A stretch of 38,850 nucleotides of DNA from FEN-680 sp036845225 (GCA_036845225.1 DAIUEJ010000027.1:1-38850), one strand, 5' to 3'; shown: positions 24,029-33,526, numbered from the stretch's first letter. A program made the numbers and translations. Notes: a model not told the origin generated them from the letters alone.

Positions 24029-25318
24029 GTGAGATTGATGATCGTCGGAAGCGGCGGCCGCGAGCACACGCTGGCATGGAAGCTGGCGCAGAGCCCGCTC
24101 GTTGACGACATCATCTTCGCCCCGGGCAACGGCGGGATGCGGCAGATGGGCGAGTGCATCACGGTGGACGTCGAGGACGCGAAGGCCGTGGCCGACATCG
24201 CGGTCGAGCGCGCGGTGGACCTCACGGTGGTCGGGCCGGAGGCGCCGCTCGTCGCCGGCCTGGTGGACTACTTCTCCGAGCGCGGCCTCAAGGCTTTCGG
24301 CGCTTCACGCGAGGCGGCCCGCCTGGAGGGCAGTAAGTACTTCGCGAAGAGCCTGTTGGAGGACAACGGGATCCCTACGGGGCGGGCGCGCCTGTTCGAG
24401 GACTTTGACGAGGCGAAGGCTTACGTGGAGTCCCAGCCGGCCCCACTCGTTGTCAAGGCCGACGGCCTGGCGGCAGGCAAAGGTGTCATCATCGCCACGA
24501 CGACCGACGAAGCTGTGAAAGCGTTGGAGGAGTGCCTCCTCGACAAGGTGTTCGGGCCTTCCGGCGGCAAGGTGCTGGTCGAAGAGTTCATGGAGGGCCC
24601 CGAGGTCTCCATCCTGTCGCTCTCCGACTCTCAAGCGGTAGCGCACATGGTCGCTTCGCAGGACCACAAGCGCGTCTTCGACGGCGACCAGGGGCCCAAC
24701 ACGGGCGGTATGGGCGCTTACTCGCCGGTCCCGCTGCTGGGCGCCGCCACCGAGACCGCTATCCACGAGCAGGTCATGGAGGGGACGGTGCGCGCCATGG
24801 CCGACCGGGGTAGCCCTTACAGGGGCGTGCTCTACGGCGGGCTGATGCTGACGTCGGAGGGGTTCAAGGTGCTGGAGTTCAACGTGCGGTTCGGTGACCC
24901 CGAGACCCAGGTGGTGCTCCCGAGGATGACGAGCGACCTGGCACCGGCGCTCACAGCCACGATCGACGGAACGGTCGCGAGCCTCGAGATGCAATGGACC
25001 CCCGAGTACTGCGTGTGCGTCGTCATCGCGTCCGGGGGCTACCCCGGTTCGTACGACAAGGGAATCCCGATCAAGGGATTGAAAGCCGCCGCGTCCGACC
25101 CCAAGGTGGAGGTGTTCCACGCGGGCACGGCGCTCGTCGACGGCGAGACCGTCACCTCGGGGGGCAGGGTGCTCAACGTGGTCGGCCTGGGCAAGGACTT
25201 CGAAGAGGCGCGCGGCCTCGCATACCAGGCCGTTGATATGATCAGTTTTGAGGGCATGCATTATCGCAAGGACATAGGTTACCGGGCACTGGAGTGGCAG
25301 CGCGAGCACGGGGGATAG
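24029..25318 (+). CDS. purD: Phosphoribosylamine-glycine ligase (GAR synthetase)
   Basis: ATP-dependent ligation of glycine to phosphoribosylamine, step 2 of purine synthesis. The 429-residue ATP-grasp enzyme starts MRLMIVGSGGREHTLAWKLA, has PLVVKADGLAAGKGVIIATT near residue 140, DHKRVFDGDQGPNTGGMGAY near 215, and VLEFNVRFGDPETQVVLPRM near 280. GTG at 24029 has AGGAG six bases upstream. purE follows after four bases. Confidence 0.98.
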   Translation: MRLMIVGSGGREHTLAWKLAQSPLVDDIIFAPGNGGMRQMGECITVDVEDAKAVADIAVERAVDLTVVGPEAPLVAGLVDYFSERGLKAFGASREAARLEGSKYFAKSLLEDNGIPTGRARLFEDFDEAKAYVESQPAPLVVKADGLAAGKGVIIATTTDEAVKALEECLLDKVFGPSGGKVLVEEFMEGPEVSILSLSDSQAVAHMVASQDHKRVFDGDQGPNTGGMGAYSPVPLLGAATETAIHEQVMEGTVRAMADRGSPYRGVLYGGLMLTSEGFKVLEFNVRFGDPETQVVLPRMTSDLAPALTATIDGTVASLEMQWTPEYCVCVVIASGGYPGSYDKGIPIKGLKAAASDPKVEVFHAGTALVDGETVTSGGRVLNVVGLGKDFEEARGLAYQAVDMISFEGMHYRKDIGYRALEWQREHGG

Positions 25319-25322
25319 CGCC

Positions 25323-25796
25323 ATGGCGATGGATCCGATACTGGTCCTGGTGATCACCGGGAGCGAGAACGACCTTCCCAAGATGGAAGAGACCGCGGAG
25401 ATGCTCGGCACCCTGGGCATCACCAGCGGTACGGTGGTGGCATCGGCCCACCGCACGCCCGACAAAGTCCTCGAGGCTGTCAGGGAAGCGGAGGCGGCCG
25501 GCGCCGAGGTGATAATCGCGGGCGCGGGGATGAGCGCGGCGTTGCCGGGAGTGGTCGCTGCCTACACCGACCTGCCGGTCATCGGCGTACCGCTCGATTC
25601 CGGCATGCCGGGAGGTATCGACGCTCTCTTCTCGATAGTCCAGATGCCCACAGGGATACCGGTCGCCACAGTAGCGGTGGGCGGGACCAAGAACGCGGCC
25701 ATCCTCGCGGCCCGCATACTGGCGATCAAGTACCCTGAGGTCAACGAGAAGCTGAAAGAGTACAGGCAGACGCTCGCCAAGGGGGGCCACCGATGA
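25323..25796 (+). CDS. purE: N5-carboxyaminoimidazole ribonucleotide mutase
   Basis: A 157-residue class I PurE-like protein, in which N5-CAIR becomes CAIR. SAHRTPDKV and the glycine-rich AGAGMSAALPGVVAAYTDLP are typical. The N-terminal phosphate loop reads ITGSENDLPKM where GSxSDxxxM is usual, so one serine is replaced by asparagine. No purK is seen beside it, so either PurK is elsewhere or this enzyme uses AIR and CO2 directly, as class II forms do. It overlaps purB by four bases (ATGA). Confidence 0.93.
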   Translation: MAMDPILVLVITGSENDLPKMEETAEMLGTLGITSGTVVASAHRTPDKVLEAVREAEAAGAEVIIAGAGMSAALPGVVAAYTDLPVIGVPLDSGMPGGIDALFSIVQMPTGIPVATVAVGGTKNAAILAARILAIKYPEVNEKLKEYRQTLAKGGHR

Positions 25797-27100
25797 TCGA
25801 GCGCTACAGCCGGGACGAGATGAAGGAGATCTGGACCGACCAGTCGCGCCTTCACAACTGGCTGCAGATCGAGGTCACGGCGGCCGAGGCGATGGCGCAG
25901 ATCGGGACTATCCCTGCCGAGGCGGTAGTCCAGATCAAGAAGAACGCGCGCTTCGACGTTGAGCGCGTGAACGAGATCGAGAAGACGACCCGTCACGACG
26001 TGGTCGCCTTCATCAACAACCTGGCGGAGAACATCGGTGAGCCGGCGCGCTGGCTCCACTACGGCATGACATCCTCGGACGTGCTGGACACAGGCCTCGC
26101 GATCCAGTTGCGCGATGCCGCGGATATCCTCATCGACGACACCAGCAGGATGCTGGGCCTGATCAAGAACCGCGCCATGGAGTTCCGCAGCACGCCCATG
26201 ATGGGCCGCACTCACGGCGTCCACGCCGAGCCGATAACGTTCGGGCTCAAGCTCGCGGTCTGGGCGTTCGAGACGCGCCGGAACCTGGACAGGCTTCTGC
26301 GCGCGAAAGAGACGATCGCGGTGGGGAAGATCTCGGGGGCGGTCGGCACCTATGCCAGCGTGGACCCGTTCGTGGAGCAGTGCGTCTGCGAGCAACTGGG
26401 CCTCAGGCCGGCGGAGGCCTCGAGCCAGATCGTGCAGCGAGACAGGCACGCGGAGTACATGATGGCCCTCGCCATCTCGGCGACCTCGCTCGAGAAGTTC
26501 GCGACCGAGATCAGGGCGCTCCAGAAGACCGAGGTGATGGAAGCCGAGGAGCCGTTCCGGGAGGGGCAGACCGGCTCGTCGGCGATGCCGCACAAGCGCA
26601 ACCCCATCATCTGCGAGAGGGTCTGCGGCTGCGCCCGCGTGATACGCGCAAACGCGCAGGTCGCCCTGCAGGACATGCCGCTCTGGCACGAGCGCGACAT
26701 CAGCCATTCGTCCGCGGAGCGGGTGATCCTGCCGGACAGCACCATCCTCCTCGACTACATACTGAACAAGTTCTGCGCGGTCATCGAGGGGCTGGTCGTC
26801 TACCCGTGGAGGATGGAGAAGAACATCGAGATCACCCAGGGCCTGGTCTTCTCGGAGAAGATCCTCCTGGCGCTCATCGGAAAGGGCACCACGCGGCAGG
26901 AGGCGTATCACCTGGTGCAGCGCAACGCGATGAAGGTGGTGAAGGGCGAGGGCACCTTCATGGACGGCCTGATACACGACCCGGAGGTGGGGAGGTACCT
27001 CACACCGGAGGAGATCGTGTCTTTCTTTGACGTGTCAGGTTCGCTCGGAAGGGTCGACGCAGTGTTCAACCGCCTGGAGAATCTGAAAGTGAAGCCGTAG
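25793..27100 (+). CDS. purB: Adenylosuccinate lyase
   Basis: PurB releases fumarate both from SAICAR and from adenylosuccinate. The 435-residue protein is of normal length and carries the superfamily signature GSSAMPHKRNPIICERV near residue 260, which includes the mobile loop serine. TTRHDVVAFINNL near 65 and GMTSSDVLDTGLA near 88 are the other active-site blocks. Its ATG overlaps the purE stop, implying translational coupling. Confidence 0.97.
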   Translation: MIERYSRDEMKEIWTDQSRLHNWLQIEVTAAEAMAQIGTIPAEAVVQIKKNARFDVERVNEIEKTTRHDVVAFINNLAENIGEPARWLHYGMTSSDVLDTGLAIQLRDAADILIDDTSRMLGLIKNRAMEFRSTPMMGRTHGVHAEPITFGLKLAVWAFETRRNLDRLLRAKETIAVGKISGAVGTYASVDPFVEQCVCEQLGLRPAEASSQIVQRDRHAEYMMALAISATSLEKFATEIRALQKTEVMEAEEPFREGQTGSSAMPHKRNPIICERVCGCARVIRANAQVALQDMPLWHERDISHSSAERVILPDSTILLDYILNKFCAVIEGLVVYPWRMEKNIEITQGLVFSEKILLALIGKGTTRQEAYHLVQRNAMKVVKGEGTFMDGLIHDPEVGRYLTPEEIVSFFDVSGSLGRVDAVFNRLENLKVKP

Positions 27101-27126
27101 ACGCAACAGACCGAAGGGGGGCCAAG

Positions 27127-27372
27127 GTGGCAAGCGCCAGGGTATATATCACACTGAAGGAGGGCATCCTCGACCCACAGGGGAAGACGGTGCTTCGCGC
27201 GCTGAAATCGCTCGGCTACGATGAGGTGGAAGACTTGCGCGTAGGCAAGTACATGGAGCTCAAGCTGTCCGGCGACGACAAGGCGAAGCTGGAGGAGCGG
27301 CTGGGCGAGATGAGTGAGCAGCTGCTCGCGAATCCCATCATCGAGAACTACCGGATGGAGGTTGAGGTCTGA
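27127..27372 (+). CDS. purS: Phosphoribosylformylglycinamidine synthase subunit PurS
   Basis: An 81-residue subunit that bridges PurQ and PurL in the three-part FGAM synthase of Gram-positives and archaea. The typical start VYITLKEGILDPQGKTVLRA and LGYDEVEDLRVGKYMEL are visible. The start is GTG at 27127 behind a GGGGGG run. The stop shares one base with the purQ ATG (TGATG). Confidence 0.97.
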   Translation: MASARVYITLKEGILDPQGKTVLRALKSLGYDEVEDLRVGKYMELKLSGDDKAKLEERLGEMSEQLLANPIIENYRMEVEV

Positions 27373-28064
27373 TGAGGTTCGGGGTCGTCGTCTTTCCCGG
27401 GTCGAACTGCGACCACGACTGCCACTATGTCCTGGAAAGCGTGCTCGAGCAGGACGTCGATTACGTGTGGCACGGCAGCACGGATGTCTCGCGATACGAC
27501 TGCCTGGTGTTGCCCGGCGGGTTCGCGTACGGGGATTACCTGAGGACCGGTGCTGTGGCGCGCTTCTCGCCCGTGATGAGCGCGGTGGAGAAGTTCGCCG
27601 AGAGCGGTCGCATGGTCATCGGCATCTGCAACGGGTTCCAGATCCTGATGGAGGCGGGGCTCCTCCCCGGGGCCATCATGCGCAACGTCGGCTTGAAGTT
27701 CATCTGCCGCTTCGTGGACGTCAGGGTCGAGACCATCAATACTCCATGGACCTCCGCGGCGCACCAGGGGCAGGTCCTGCGCATCCCGATCGCGCACAAC
27801 GAAGGCAACTACCAGGTCCCGGCCGACGTGCTCGAGGAGATGAAGCGCAAGGGCCAGATAGTGTTCCGCTACTGCTCGCCCGAGGGGAGCGTCCTGCCGG
27901 ACTTCAATCCGAACGGCGCGACCGAGAACATAGCCGGGATATGCAACGCGCAAGGAAACGTGCTGGGGATGATGCCACACCCGGAGCGCGCTTCCGAAGC
28001 AGAGATCGGCTCGTCTGACGGCATGGTCATCTGGCAGTCGCTGCTCGCACACTGCGGCGTCTAG
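27372..28064 (+). CDS. purQ: Phosphoribosylformylglycinamidine synthase glutaminase PurQ
   Basis: Class I glutamine amidotransferase subunit that supplies ammonia to PurL. 230 residues. FGVVVFPGSNCDHDCHYVLE is the N-terminus, the nucleophile cysteine is in VIGICNGFQILMEAGLLPGA, and the catalytic His and Glu are in MMPHPERASEAEIGSSDG. It is coupled to purS by a one-base overlap. purL is not found in the rest of the window, so it must be elsewhere. Confidence 0.97.
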   Translation: MRFGVVVFPGSNCDHDCHYVLESVLEQDVDYVWHGSTDVSRYDCLVLPGGFAYGDYLRTGAVARFSPVMSAVEKFAESGRMVIGICNGFQILMEAGLLPGAIMRNVGLKFICRFVDVRVETINTPWTSAAHQGQVLRIPIAHNEGNYQVPADVLEEMKRKGQIVFRYCSPEGSVLPDFNPNGATENIAGICNAQGNVLGMMPHPERASEAEIGSSDGMVIWQSLLAHCGV

Positions 28065-28067
28065 ACC

Positions 28068-28751
28068 ATGAAAGTCGATTTTCACGTACACACCAACCAC
28101 TCGCCTGACTCGGTCATCGACTGGCCAACCCTCGCGGCCTCCTGCAAGGCACGCGGCATCGACGCCGTCGCGATAATGGACCATGACGTCATCGACGGCG
28201 CGTTCGAGTTTGCAAAGCTGTCAGAGGAGGCGAGGGCCCGCGGAGACTGGGCGCCGCGCATTCTGGTCGGGGAGGAAGTCCGCACGACCGGCGGAGAGAT
28301 ATGCGGGCTCTTTCTCGAGGAGTGGGTGCCGGACCACCTGAGCCCGGTCGAGACCATGGACCGGATAAGGGCCCAGGGCGGCCTGGTCTACGTACCTCAC
28401 CCGTTTGACCTCCTCAAGCTCAAGAGGCTCAAAGCCCGCGATCTGGAGGCGCTGACTGACAGGATCGATATCATCGAAGCGTTCAACGGAAAGCCCAGGC
28501 TGCCGCTCGCGAACGTGCTCGCGAGACGGTTCCTCAAGAAGCAAGGGTTCCCTCGCGGCGCCGGGAGCGATTCGCACGAACCGACGCACCTCGGGGCCGC
28601 GCACGTGGTGATGGACGACTTCGAAGGCCCGCAGGACCTCTTGAAGAAGCTCGCGGATGGGCGGGTAGAGGGTAAGTTGTACAGCCCCTTCGCTTCCGCT
28701 TATACCAGAGTGAAGATACGGCGGCGCATGGAGCGTGAAACGAAGGGGTAG
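28068..28751 (+). CDS. PHP-domain metal-dependent phosphoesterase
   Basis: A 227-residue PHP protein. Metal-binding motifs occur in order: DFHVHTNHSPDS at residue 4, IMDHDVIDG near 38, GEEVRTTGGE near 67, YVPHPFD near 107, and GSDSHEPTHLG near 166. Relatives hydrolyse nucleotides or phosphorylated metabolites. It begins three bases after purQ and is probably the last gene of the pur operon, so a link to nucleotide metabolism is possible. The substrate is unknown. Confidence 0.87.
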   Translation: MKVDFHVHTNHSPDSVIDWPTLAASCKARGIDAVAIMDHDVIDGAFEFAKLSEEARARGDWAPRILVGEEVRTTGGEICGLFLEEWVPDHLSPVETMDRIRAQGGLVYVPHPFDLLKLKRLKARDLEALTDRIDIIEAFNGKPRLPLANVLARRFLKKQGFPRGAGSDSHEPTHLGAAHVVMDDFEGPQDLLKKLADGRVEGKLYSPFASAYTRVKIRRRMERETKG

Positions 28752-28769
28752 CGACGCGGCAAGACCACG

Positions 28770-29894
28770 TCAGTCGGGCTCAGGCCCGGCCTCCGGGGCG
28801 TCTTCCTCCTCAGTCTCCTCGCGCGGCTCTTCAGGCTCTTCCTCGCGCCTCACCGCAGGCTTCTTCCACCTCTCGCCCGATTTGAGCATGAACGGAATCA
28901 GGAAGGCGAGCGCGATGCCAAAGGCGACCAGCGTCCAGTCGAGTCCCTTGAAGAAGCGCTCCATGAAGTCGCTAAAAGGTTGCGTCGAGTGTTGCACGCC
29001 ATATATCACCTTGTACGCGAGCCACTCCATGGGCGGGACGACCGCGGCCACCACGACCACCGACGTGATGGAGAGCCACAGGGGCGCGAGCGACTCTGTC
29101 CACACCTTGCTGCCGTCCTGCTTTCTCACGGTGCTGCCCTTGTAGAAAGCCCATGGCACGACGATGCCGAGGGTGAACACCGAGATCTGGCTCCACTGCT
29201 TGGCAAGCAGCGCAAACAGAAGCCACAGGCCGGCGACGACGACCGCGGCGCCGATCCCGTAGGGCAGCGAGTATACGAACTGGGTGACCGGGCCGGTGCG
29301 CGCCTTACGGACCTTGGCCGGCTTCGCTGGCTTCGCTATCTTGATTCGGGCGGCTGCCGGAGGGCGCGGTGGTTCTTCCGCCAGCTCTTCAGGCATCGGC
29401 CCGGGGATGCGTTCGTGAGCGCGCGGTTGGGCGGTCTTGCGCGTGTCGGGGAGCGGTCTGCGCTCGATCGGCCGCTCGACGACGGGCGCATGGATAAGGG
29501 GCGGTTCCTCCGGGGTCGCCTCTGAGGGTCTTGAAAGTTCAGGTTCCTCAGTGACTTCGCGCGGGGCTTGCTGCTCGGCCTTCTCGGGCTCCGCGGTTTT
29601 CTCCCCGACCTCCGGGGCGACCACGCTTCCATCGGCGAAGATGGTCACCTCTCCGACCGCGGTCACAGCCGAGCGCTTCGGGGCCGGGACGAACTTCGTC
29701 TTCTTCAGTGGGTCAGCCGCCGCCTCCGCTTCCTGGGCATCGAGCTCCTCCTTGCATGGCCGGCAGAGCAGAGTGTCTCCGCTCTCTTCTTCACACAGCC
29801 TGCAGATCGGTCGCTCGCAGTTGATGCAGTTGCGGACCGCGGGCTTCCTCGGATGGAGGTAGCACTCGCGGAATCCGGTATTCTCAGGCGTCAA
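28770..29894 (-). CDS. Membrane protein with N-terminal B-box-like zinc finger
   Basis: About 374 residues. Near the N-terminus a cysteine/histidine cluster (ECYLHPRKPAVRNCINCERP, then ICRLCEEESGDTLLCRPC) resembles a B-box-type zinc finger. A long, low-complexity region rich in Pro, Glu and Arg follows (about 60-210). The C-terminal third has four hydrophobic segments, among them GIGAAVVVAGLWLLFALLAK, ISVFTLGIVVPWAFY and WLSITSVVVVAAVVPPMEWL. The tail is acidic. TTG at 29894 is favoured because CGGGAG lies six bases upstream; GTG at 29930 is the alternative. Function unknown; convergent with the PHP gene. Confidence 0.75.
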   Translation of the reverse strand: MTPENTGFRECYLHPRKPAVRNCINCERPICRLCEEESGDTLLCRPCKEELDAQEAEAAADPLKKTKFVPAPKRSAVTAVGEVTIFADGSVVAPEVGEKTAEPEKAEQQAPREVTEEPELSRPSEATPEEPPLIHAPVVERPIERRPLPDTRKTAQPRAHERIPGPMPEELAEEPPRPPAAARIKIAKPAKPAKVRKARTGPVTQFVYSLPYGIGAAVVVAGLWLLFALLAKQWSQISVFTLGIVVPWAFYKGSTVRKQDGSKVWTESLAPLWLSITSVVVVAAVVPPMEWLAYKVIYGVQHSTQPFSDFMERFFKGLDWTLVAFGIALAFLIPFMLKSGERWKKPAVRREEEPEEPREETEEEDAPEAGPEPD

Positions 29895-30021
29895 GTATCG
29901 CTCCCGCTCTCTCGCCGGGGCAGTTCTCACAGCACGCGCCGGATGATGAGGACCGATGATTGCTGCGCATGCTTCTGCCGTTATTGTAAACGTTAACAGC
30001 CGATGGGTGTTGCCCTCCGGC

Positions 30022-31497
30022 TCACTGGCCGGGCGGCCGCGAGCGCACGAGGTCGCTGTTGACCTGCTTTGTGAATCCAGTGAGCTCGGCGGGGGTAGGG
30101 AACTCGTCGCTGGTGAACAGGAACTCCTCGCTCGCCGGGTTCAGCCGCAGGCTCTCCATCTCCTCCGCACTGTGCCGCGCAGCGAACTCATCGAACAGCT
30201 CAGTCCCGCGGAACACGACCAGCGGGAAGAATGTAGCGCTGTAGATTCCGTTCTCCCTCAGCATGTCGGCGGTGCGCAGGATGCTCTGGCGCGTTTCGCC
30301 GGGCAGCCCGACGATGAAGGTCAGGACCGGCTCCATGCCATGGCGTCTTACCGCCAGCGTCGCTTCGATGACGTCACTCACCGCAAGCCGCTTGTGGACC
30401 ACTCGCTGGAGGATGTCTTCATTGAACGTCTCGGCGCCGATGGCCACGTTTGTGAAACGGCTCTCCGCAAGCCGCGCGACCGTCGCCTCATCGAGGTAAT
30501 CCGCGCGAGTCTGTATCTGGTAGGTGTAGGGAAGGCCCGGCAGCAGGTCGAGGATGCGCGCGAGCCTCTTCTTGTTCATGGTGAAGGTCGCGTCCCCGAA
30601 GAAGAACGAGCCGGCCCCGCCGGTGAACCGCTCGGCGCAGAACTCGAGCACATCGCGCACGTAAGCGGGCGAGTGGAACCGGGTGCGCCTGCGGTTGATC
30701 GCGGGGTCGAGGCAGAAGGCGCAATCCTCCGGGCACCCCCGCGAGGTCAGGAAGCCCGCGCCGGGGATCCAGTCTCCCTGCGGCAGCAGCTCGGAGAGGA
30801 TCTCGAACCGCCTCGTTATGTTGAACTCATCGGTGACCGTGTAAGGGTGAGGGAGGGTGTCGAGGTTGGTCAGCAGAGGGCGCGGCCTGTTCTCCAGGAC
30901 CCGTCCGTTCTCCCGATAGCTCACGCCGTCGAGGCCGTCCAGGCTTCGTCCACTGGACAGGCGGTCGAGCAGCTCGGCTGACGCCTGCTCGCCTTCGCCG
31001 CGTATCACCACGTCGGCGTGTCCATCGGCGAGGATCTCAGGCGCGTGCATGGTGGAGTATATGCCGCCCGTGACGATGGTGGAATGTGGGCAGGCTTCCT
31101 TGATCTCACTGAGCAGCTTGCGGGTGTAGAGAGCCAGGTTATAGATCGAGAGAGTGATGAGGATGACGTCCGGCTGCTCGGCGGCAAGGGTGTCGAACAG
31201 GTAGCGCCTCGAGGCGGCCGAGGCCTCGGGCCTCGCGATCTTCGAGCCGGAGAACTCGTCGGGGTCGGTGTTGGGCTCGTAGAAAAGGGAAGCCTCAGTG
31301 TGCACGTCGGCGACCACGTTGACGACGCGCACCTGATGGCCGGCTGCTTTGAGGAAAGCGGCCACGTGCATGGCGCCGTAGTCGGGAGCGAGGAGGTCTT
31401 TGTTGCGCAGGCCGGTCAGCTTCACCCGCCACGCCGGCTCGGGCCTTACCTCCATCACGCCGAGGGCTGCCGAATCAGATATCAGAACGGTCTTCAA
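30022..31497 (-). CDS. B12-binding radical SAM protein
   Basis: A 491-residue protein. The N-terminal about 190 residues have a cobalamin-binding-like fold (MHVAAFLKAAGHQVRVVNVV, PDVILITLSIYN, ADVVIRGEGE). The radical SAM core has Cys255, Cys259 and Cys262 in GCPEDCAFC, the canonical CX3CX2C. Such class B proteins methylate unactivated carbons or remodel tetrapyrrole, lipid or antibiotic substrates; nothing nearby fixes which. TTG at 31497 has GGGGAG five bases upstream. Confidence 0.88.
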   Translation of the reverse strand: MKTVLISDSAALGVMEVRPEPAWRVKLTGLRNKDLLAPDYGAMHVAAFLKAAGHQVRVVNVVADVHTEASLFYEPNTDPDEFSGSKIARPEASAASRRYLFDTLAAEQPDVILITLSIYNLALYTRKLLSEIKEACPHSTIVTGGIYSTMHAPEILADGHADVVIRGEGEQASAELLDRLSSGRSLDGLDGVSYRENGRVLENRPRPLLTNLDTLPHPYTVTDEFNITRRFEILSELLPQGDWIPGAGFLTSRGCPEDCAFCLDPAINRRRTRFHSPAYVRDVLEFCAERFTGGAGSFFFGDATFTMNKKRLARILDLLPGLPYTYQIQTRADYLDEATVARLAESRFTNVAIGAETFNEDILQRVVHKRLAVSDVIEATLAVRRHGMEPVLTFIVGLPGETRQSILRTADMLRENGIYSATFFPLVVFRGTELFDEFAARHSAEEMESLRLNPASEEFLFTSDEFPTPAELTGFTKQVNSDLVRSRPPGQ

Positions 31498-31582
31498 GAG
31501 TTCTCCCCGTGGTCAAAGTAAAGGGATATTATCGCGCAGGAGAGCGAGAATCCAGTGTCGAGGGCGCCCCGCGCACAAAGCA

Positions 31583-31605
31583 GAAAGCCCCTGGGAGGGG
31601 CTTTC
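31583..31605. terminator. Perfect 9-bp stem downstream of M24 peptidase gene
   Basis: GAAAGCCCC (31583-31591) pairs with GGGGCTTTC (31597-31605) around TGGGA. On the minus strand the stem is followed by TGCTTTG. It lies 148 bases past the M24 peptidase stop and may end that transcript; the U-tract is weak. Confidence 0.5.
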
Positions 31606-31752
31606 ACTACCATCCTCAATACCCGCATGAGCGCCGCTCATCTACCACTTGGAGTCAAATATATACCTTACGCGGGGCGCGTTCAACCATTCGACATGAG
31701 ATTTTCCACATTTTTTCCACACTGAGATCTGCTGAGTGATGGGTGTCTGGCC

Positions 31753-32873
31753 TCACCACGGATAGCGCGCTGTGTGAGTGAGATACTCCGCTCCGTCCTC
31801 CGTGATCACCATCACGTCCTCGACCCTGTATCCTTCGCCGAGCTCCTGGACGGGAAGCAGTGAGTGCCCGAGGGTGAGGGTCATGCGAGGCTTCAGTTCG
31901 AGGCCCAGGTGCTGGGGGTAGGGTAGTGCGACGGGTGGGGCCATTCCTCGAACTCGAGGCCGACCCCGTGGGTCGCGCCGGGGACGAATGCCGCCCCGTA
32001 CGGCATCACGGCGATGACGTCCACGAAGGTCTTCGTGATGTCGCCGACCTTCATGCCAGGCTTCAGCCTGGAGAGCGTCTCACCCTGGGCGTCGACATAG
32101 GTCTTCAGCGCGCGCCTCTGCTCGACGGTCGGCTCGCCGCAGACCGTGGTGCGCGCCACGTCGCAGGAGTACTGCGCGACGACCGGGTGCACGTCGATTA
32201 TCACGACCTCACCTTCGGCGATCCGCCGTGTTGAGGCGGCGCCGTGGAGGCACATCGAGTTCGGTCCCGAGTCGACGAACGTCGAAGCGCCGAAGCGCTC
32301 CGCGCCCTCGCCGCGCATGGCGTGCTCGGCTTCCGCCGCGACCTGGGACTCGGTGAGCCCGGGGCGCACCGCCGCGAGCCCGGCCGCCAGGCCGACGTCC
32401 GCGACCCGCGCCGCTTCGCGCATCAGCTCCATCTCGTAGTCGTCCTTGTAGTATCGGAGGCGCATGGTGACCTCTTCGTTCTCCACCAGCTTGATGTTCG
32501 GGTTCAGCGTCTCGAACTTGTGCAGCAGGAACGCCGGCACGGTGTGGACGTCGAAGCCAACGACTTTGTCTTTGAGCCCGAGGTCTTTGAGCGCCCCGAG
32601 GAAGGTCTTCATCAGCTCCGCGGGCGTGCTCCAGCCCCTGATGTCCTGGACCCAGGTGCGCTCGCGTGCGAAGGGGACTTCAGTGTAGAAGACAATCAGG
32701 ATAGGGTCGCCGTCCAGAGGGAGGAGCATTCGTGCGACGTTGCGGATGTCGCCGGATAGGTAGTGGTAGTTCTCTTTACCGGTGAGCTGCATGGCATCCA
32801 CGCCGAGCTCGGCCATCACCTCTTTCGCCTTGCGCGCCCGTTCGGCGAAAACTTCGAGCGGGACCTCAACCAT
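31753..32873 (-). pseudogene. M24-family (Xaa-Pro type) aminopeptidase, frameshifted near the 3' end
   Basis: A pita-bread metallopeptidase relative of about 373 residues if intact. The first frame runs from ATG 32873 (AAAGGAG upstream) through NVARMLLPLDGDPILIVFYT, VVIIDVHPVVAQYSCDVART and PGATHGVGLEFEEWPHPSHY, then drifts and stops at 31893. The other frame, ending at 31753, continues naturally with QHLGLELKPRMTLTLGHSLL and YRVEDVMVITEDG, the usual metal-binding C-terminus. The break is at a run of five G on the plus strand (31914-31918). One more base there would restore a single frame. It is either a real inactivating indel or a sequencing error. The C-terminal glutamate ligand lies after the break. 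Confidence 0.85.
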
Positions 32874-33022
32874 GGCGTTCTCCTTTCCCGGGGCTCGGGT
32901 GACCGGCTCGCTCTAGTATTTCAGCACTTCGCGCGGTTATCCTCGCGTGCCGCGCCCGCGAGACACGCACTGTGAAAAAATATCGTGGAAAAGTGCCTGA
33001 CCCCCGATTTTCACGAATGCGT

Positions 33023-33028
33023 TATAAT
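33023..33028 (+). promoter_or_regulatory. Candidate -10 box of lipoprotein gene
   Basis: TATAAT lies 31 bases before the TTG start. A convincing -35 is missing; the upstream segment instead holds a GTGCCTGACCCCC repeat motif. Confidence 0.45.
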
Positions 33029-33058
33029 CTTGCGGGGGCTGAAACGGAGGATGTTTTT

Positions 33059-33526
33059 TTGAAGAAGACCGTCATGCTCTTCGTAATATGCGCGAGCCTG
33101 GCACTTATCGTTCCAAGCCTCAGCGGCTGCGGCGGAGCGGTCAAGCCTGCCGCCGCGTCTTCCAGCCCTTCGACCACCGCATCGAGCCCCACCGCCCCGG
33201 AAACCGCGCCGAGCCTGAAGAGTCTTTCCAAGCAGATCGTGGGCGCCTCCGCGATGTCAGAGGAGGAGATCGCGGCCGCTCAGGAAGCCTTGCGCTACGC
33301 CACGGACGCAAACACAGGCTCGCTCTTTAAAGCCCTCAGCGTGAATTGCGTCGAAGGGTGGGCCAGGGTCTCCGTGGAGGAGAGCGGCGTGCCTGCCGAC
33401 GAGGTCGTGGGCTTCGGGGTCTACATGAAGAAGGGCGATGACGGCAAATGGGACGTGGTGGAGACCGGCACCGGGCTCAGCACCGATGACATCCCGGGCG
33501 CGCCGCCCGAACTCTTCAAAGACTAA
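33059..33526 (+). CDS. Small lipoprotein of unknown function
   Basis: A 155-residue secreted lipoprotein. The signal peptide reads KKTVMLFVICASLALIVPSL and ends in a perfect lipobox, LSGC, with Cys24 as the lipid anchor. A Ser/Thr/Ala/Pro linker follows (about 25-55). The remaining domain (VNCVEGWARVSVEESG, then GVYMKKGDDGKWDVVETGTG) looks like a small beta-rich periplasmic-type fold such as those that bind to the wall or inhibit enzymes. TTG at 33059 is chosen because GGAGG is nine bases upstream and the signal peptide begins there; a longer frame from 32972 has no signal. No homolog is recognised. Confidence 0.75.
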   Translation: MKKTVMLFVICASLALIVPSLSGCGGAVKPAAASSSPSTTASSPTAPETAPSLKSLSKQIVGASAMSEEEIAAAQEALRYATDANTGSLFKALSVNCVEGWARVSVEESGVPADEVVGFGVYMKKGDDGKWDVVETGTGLSTDDIPGAPPELFKD

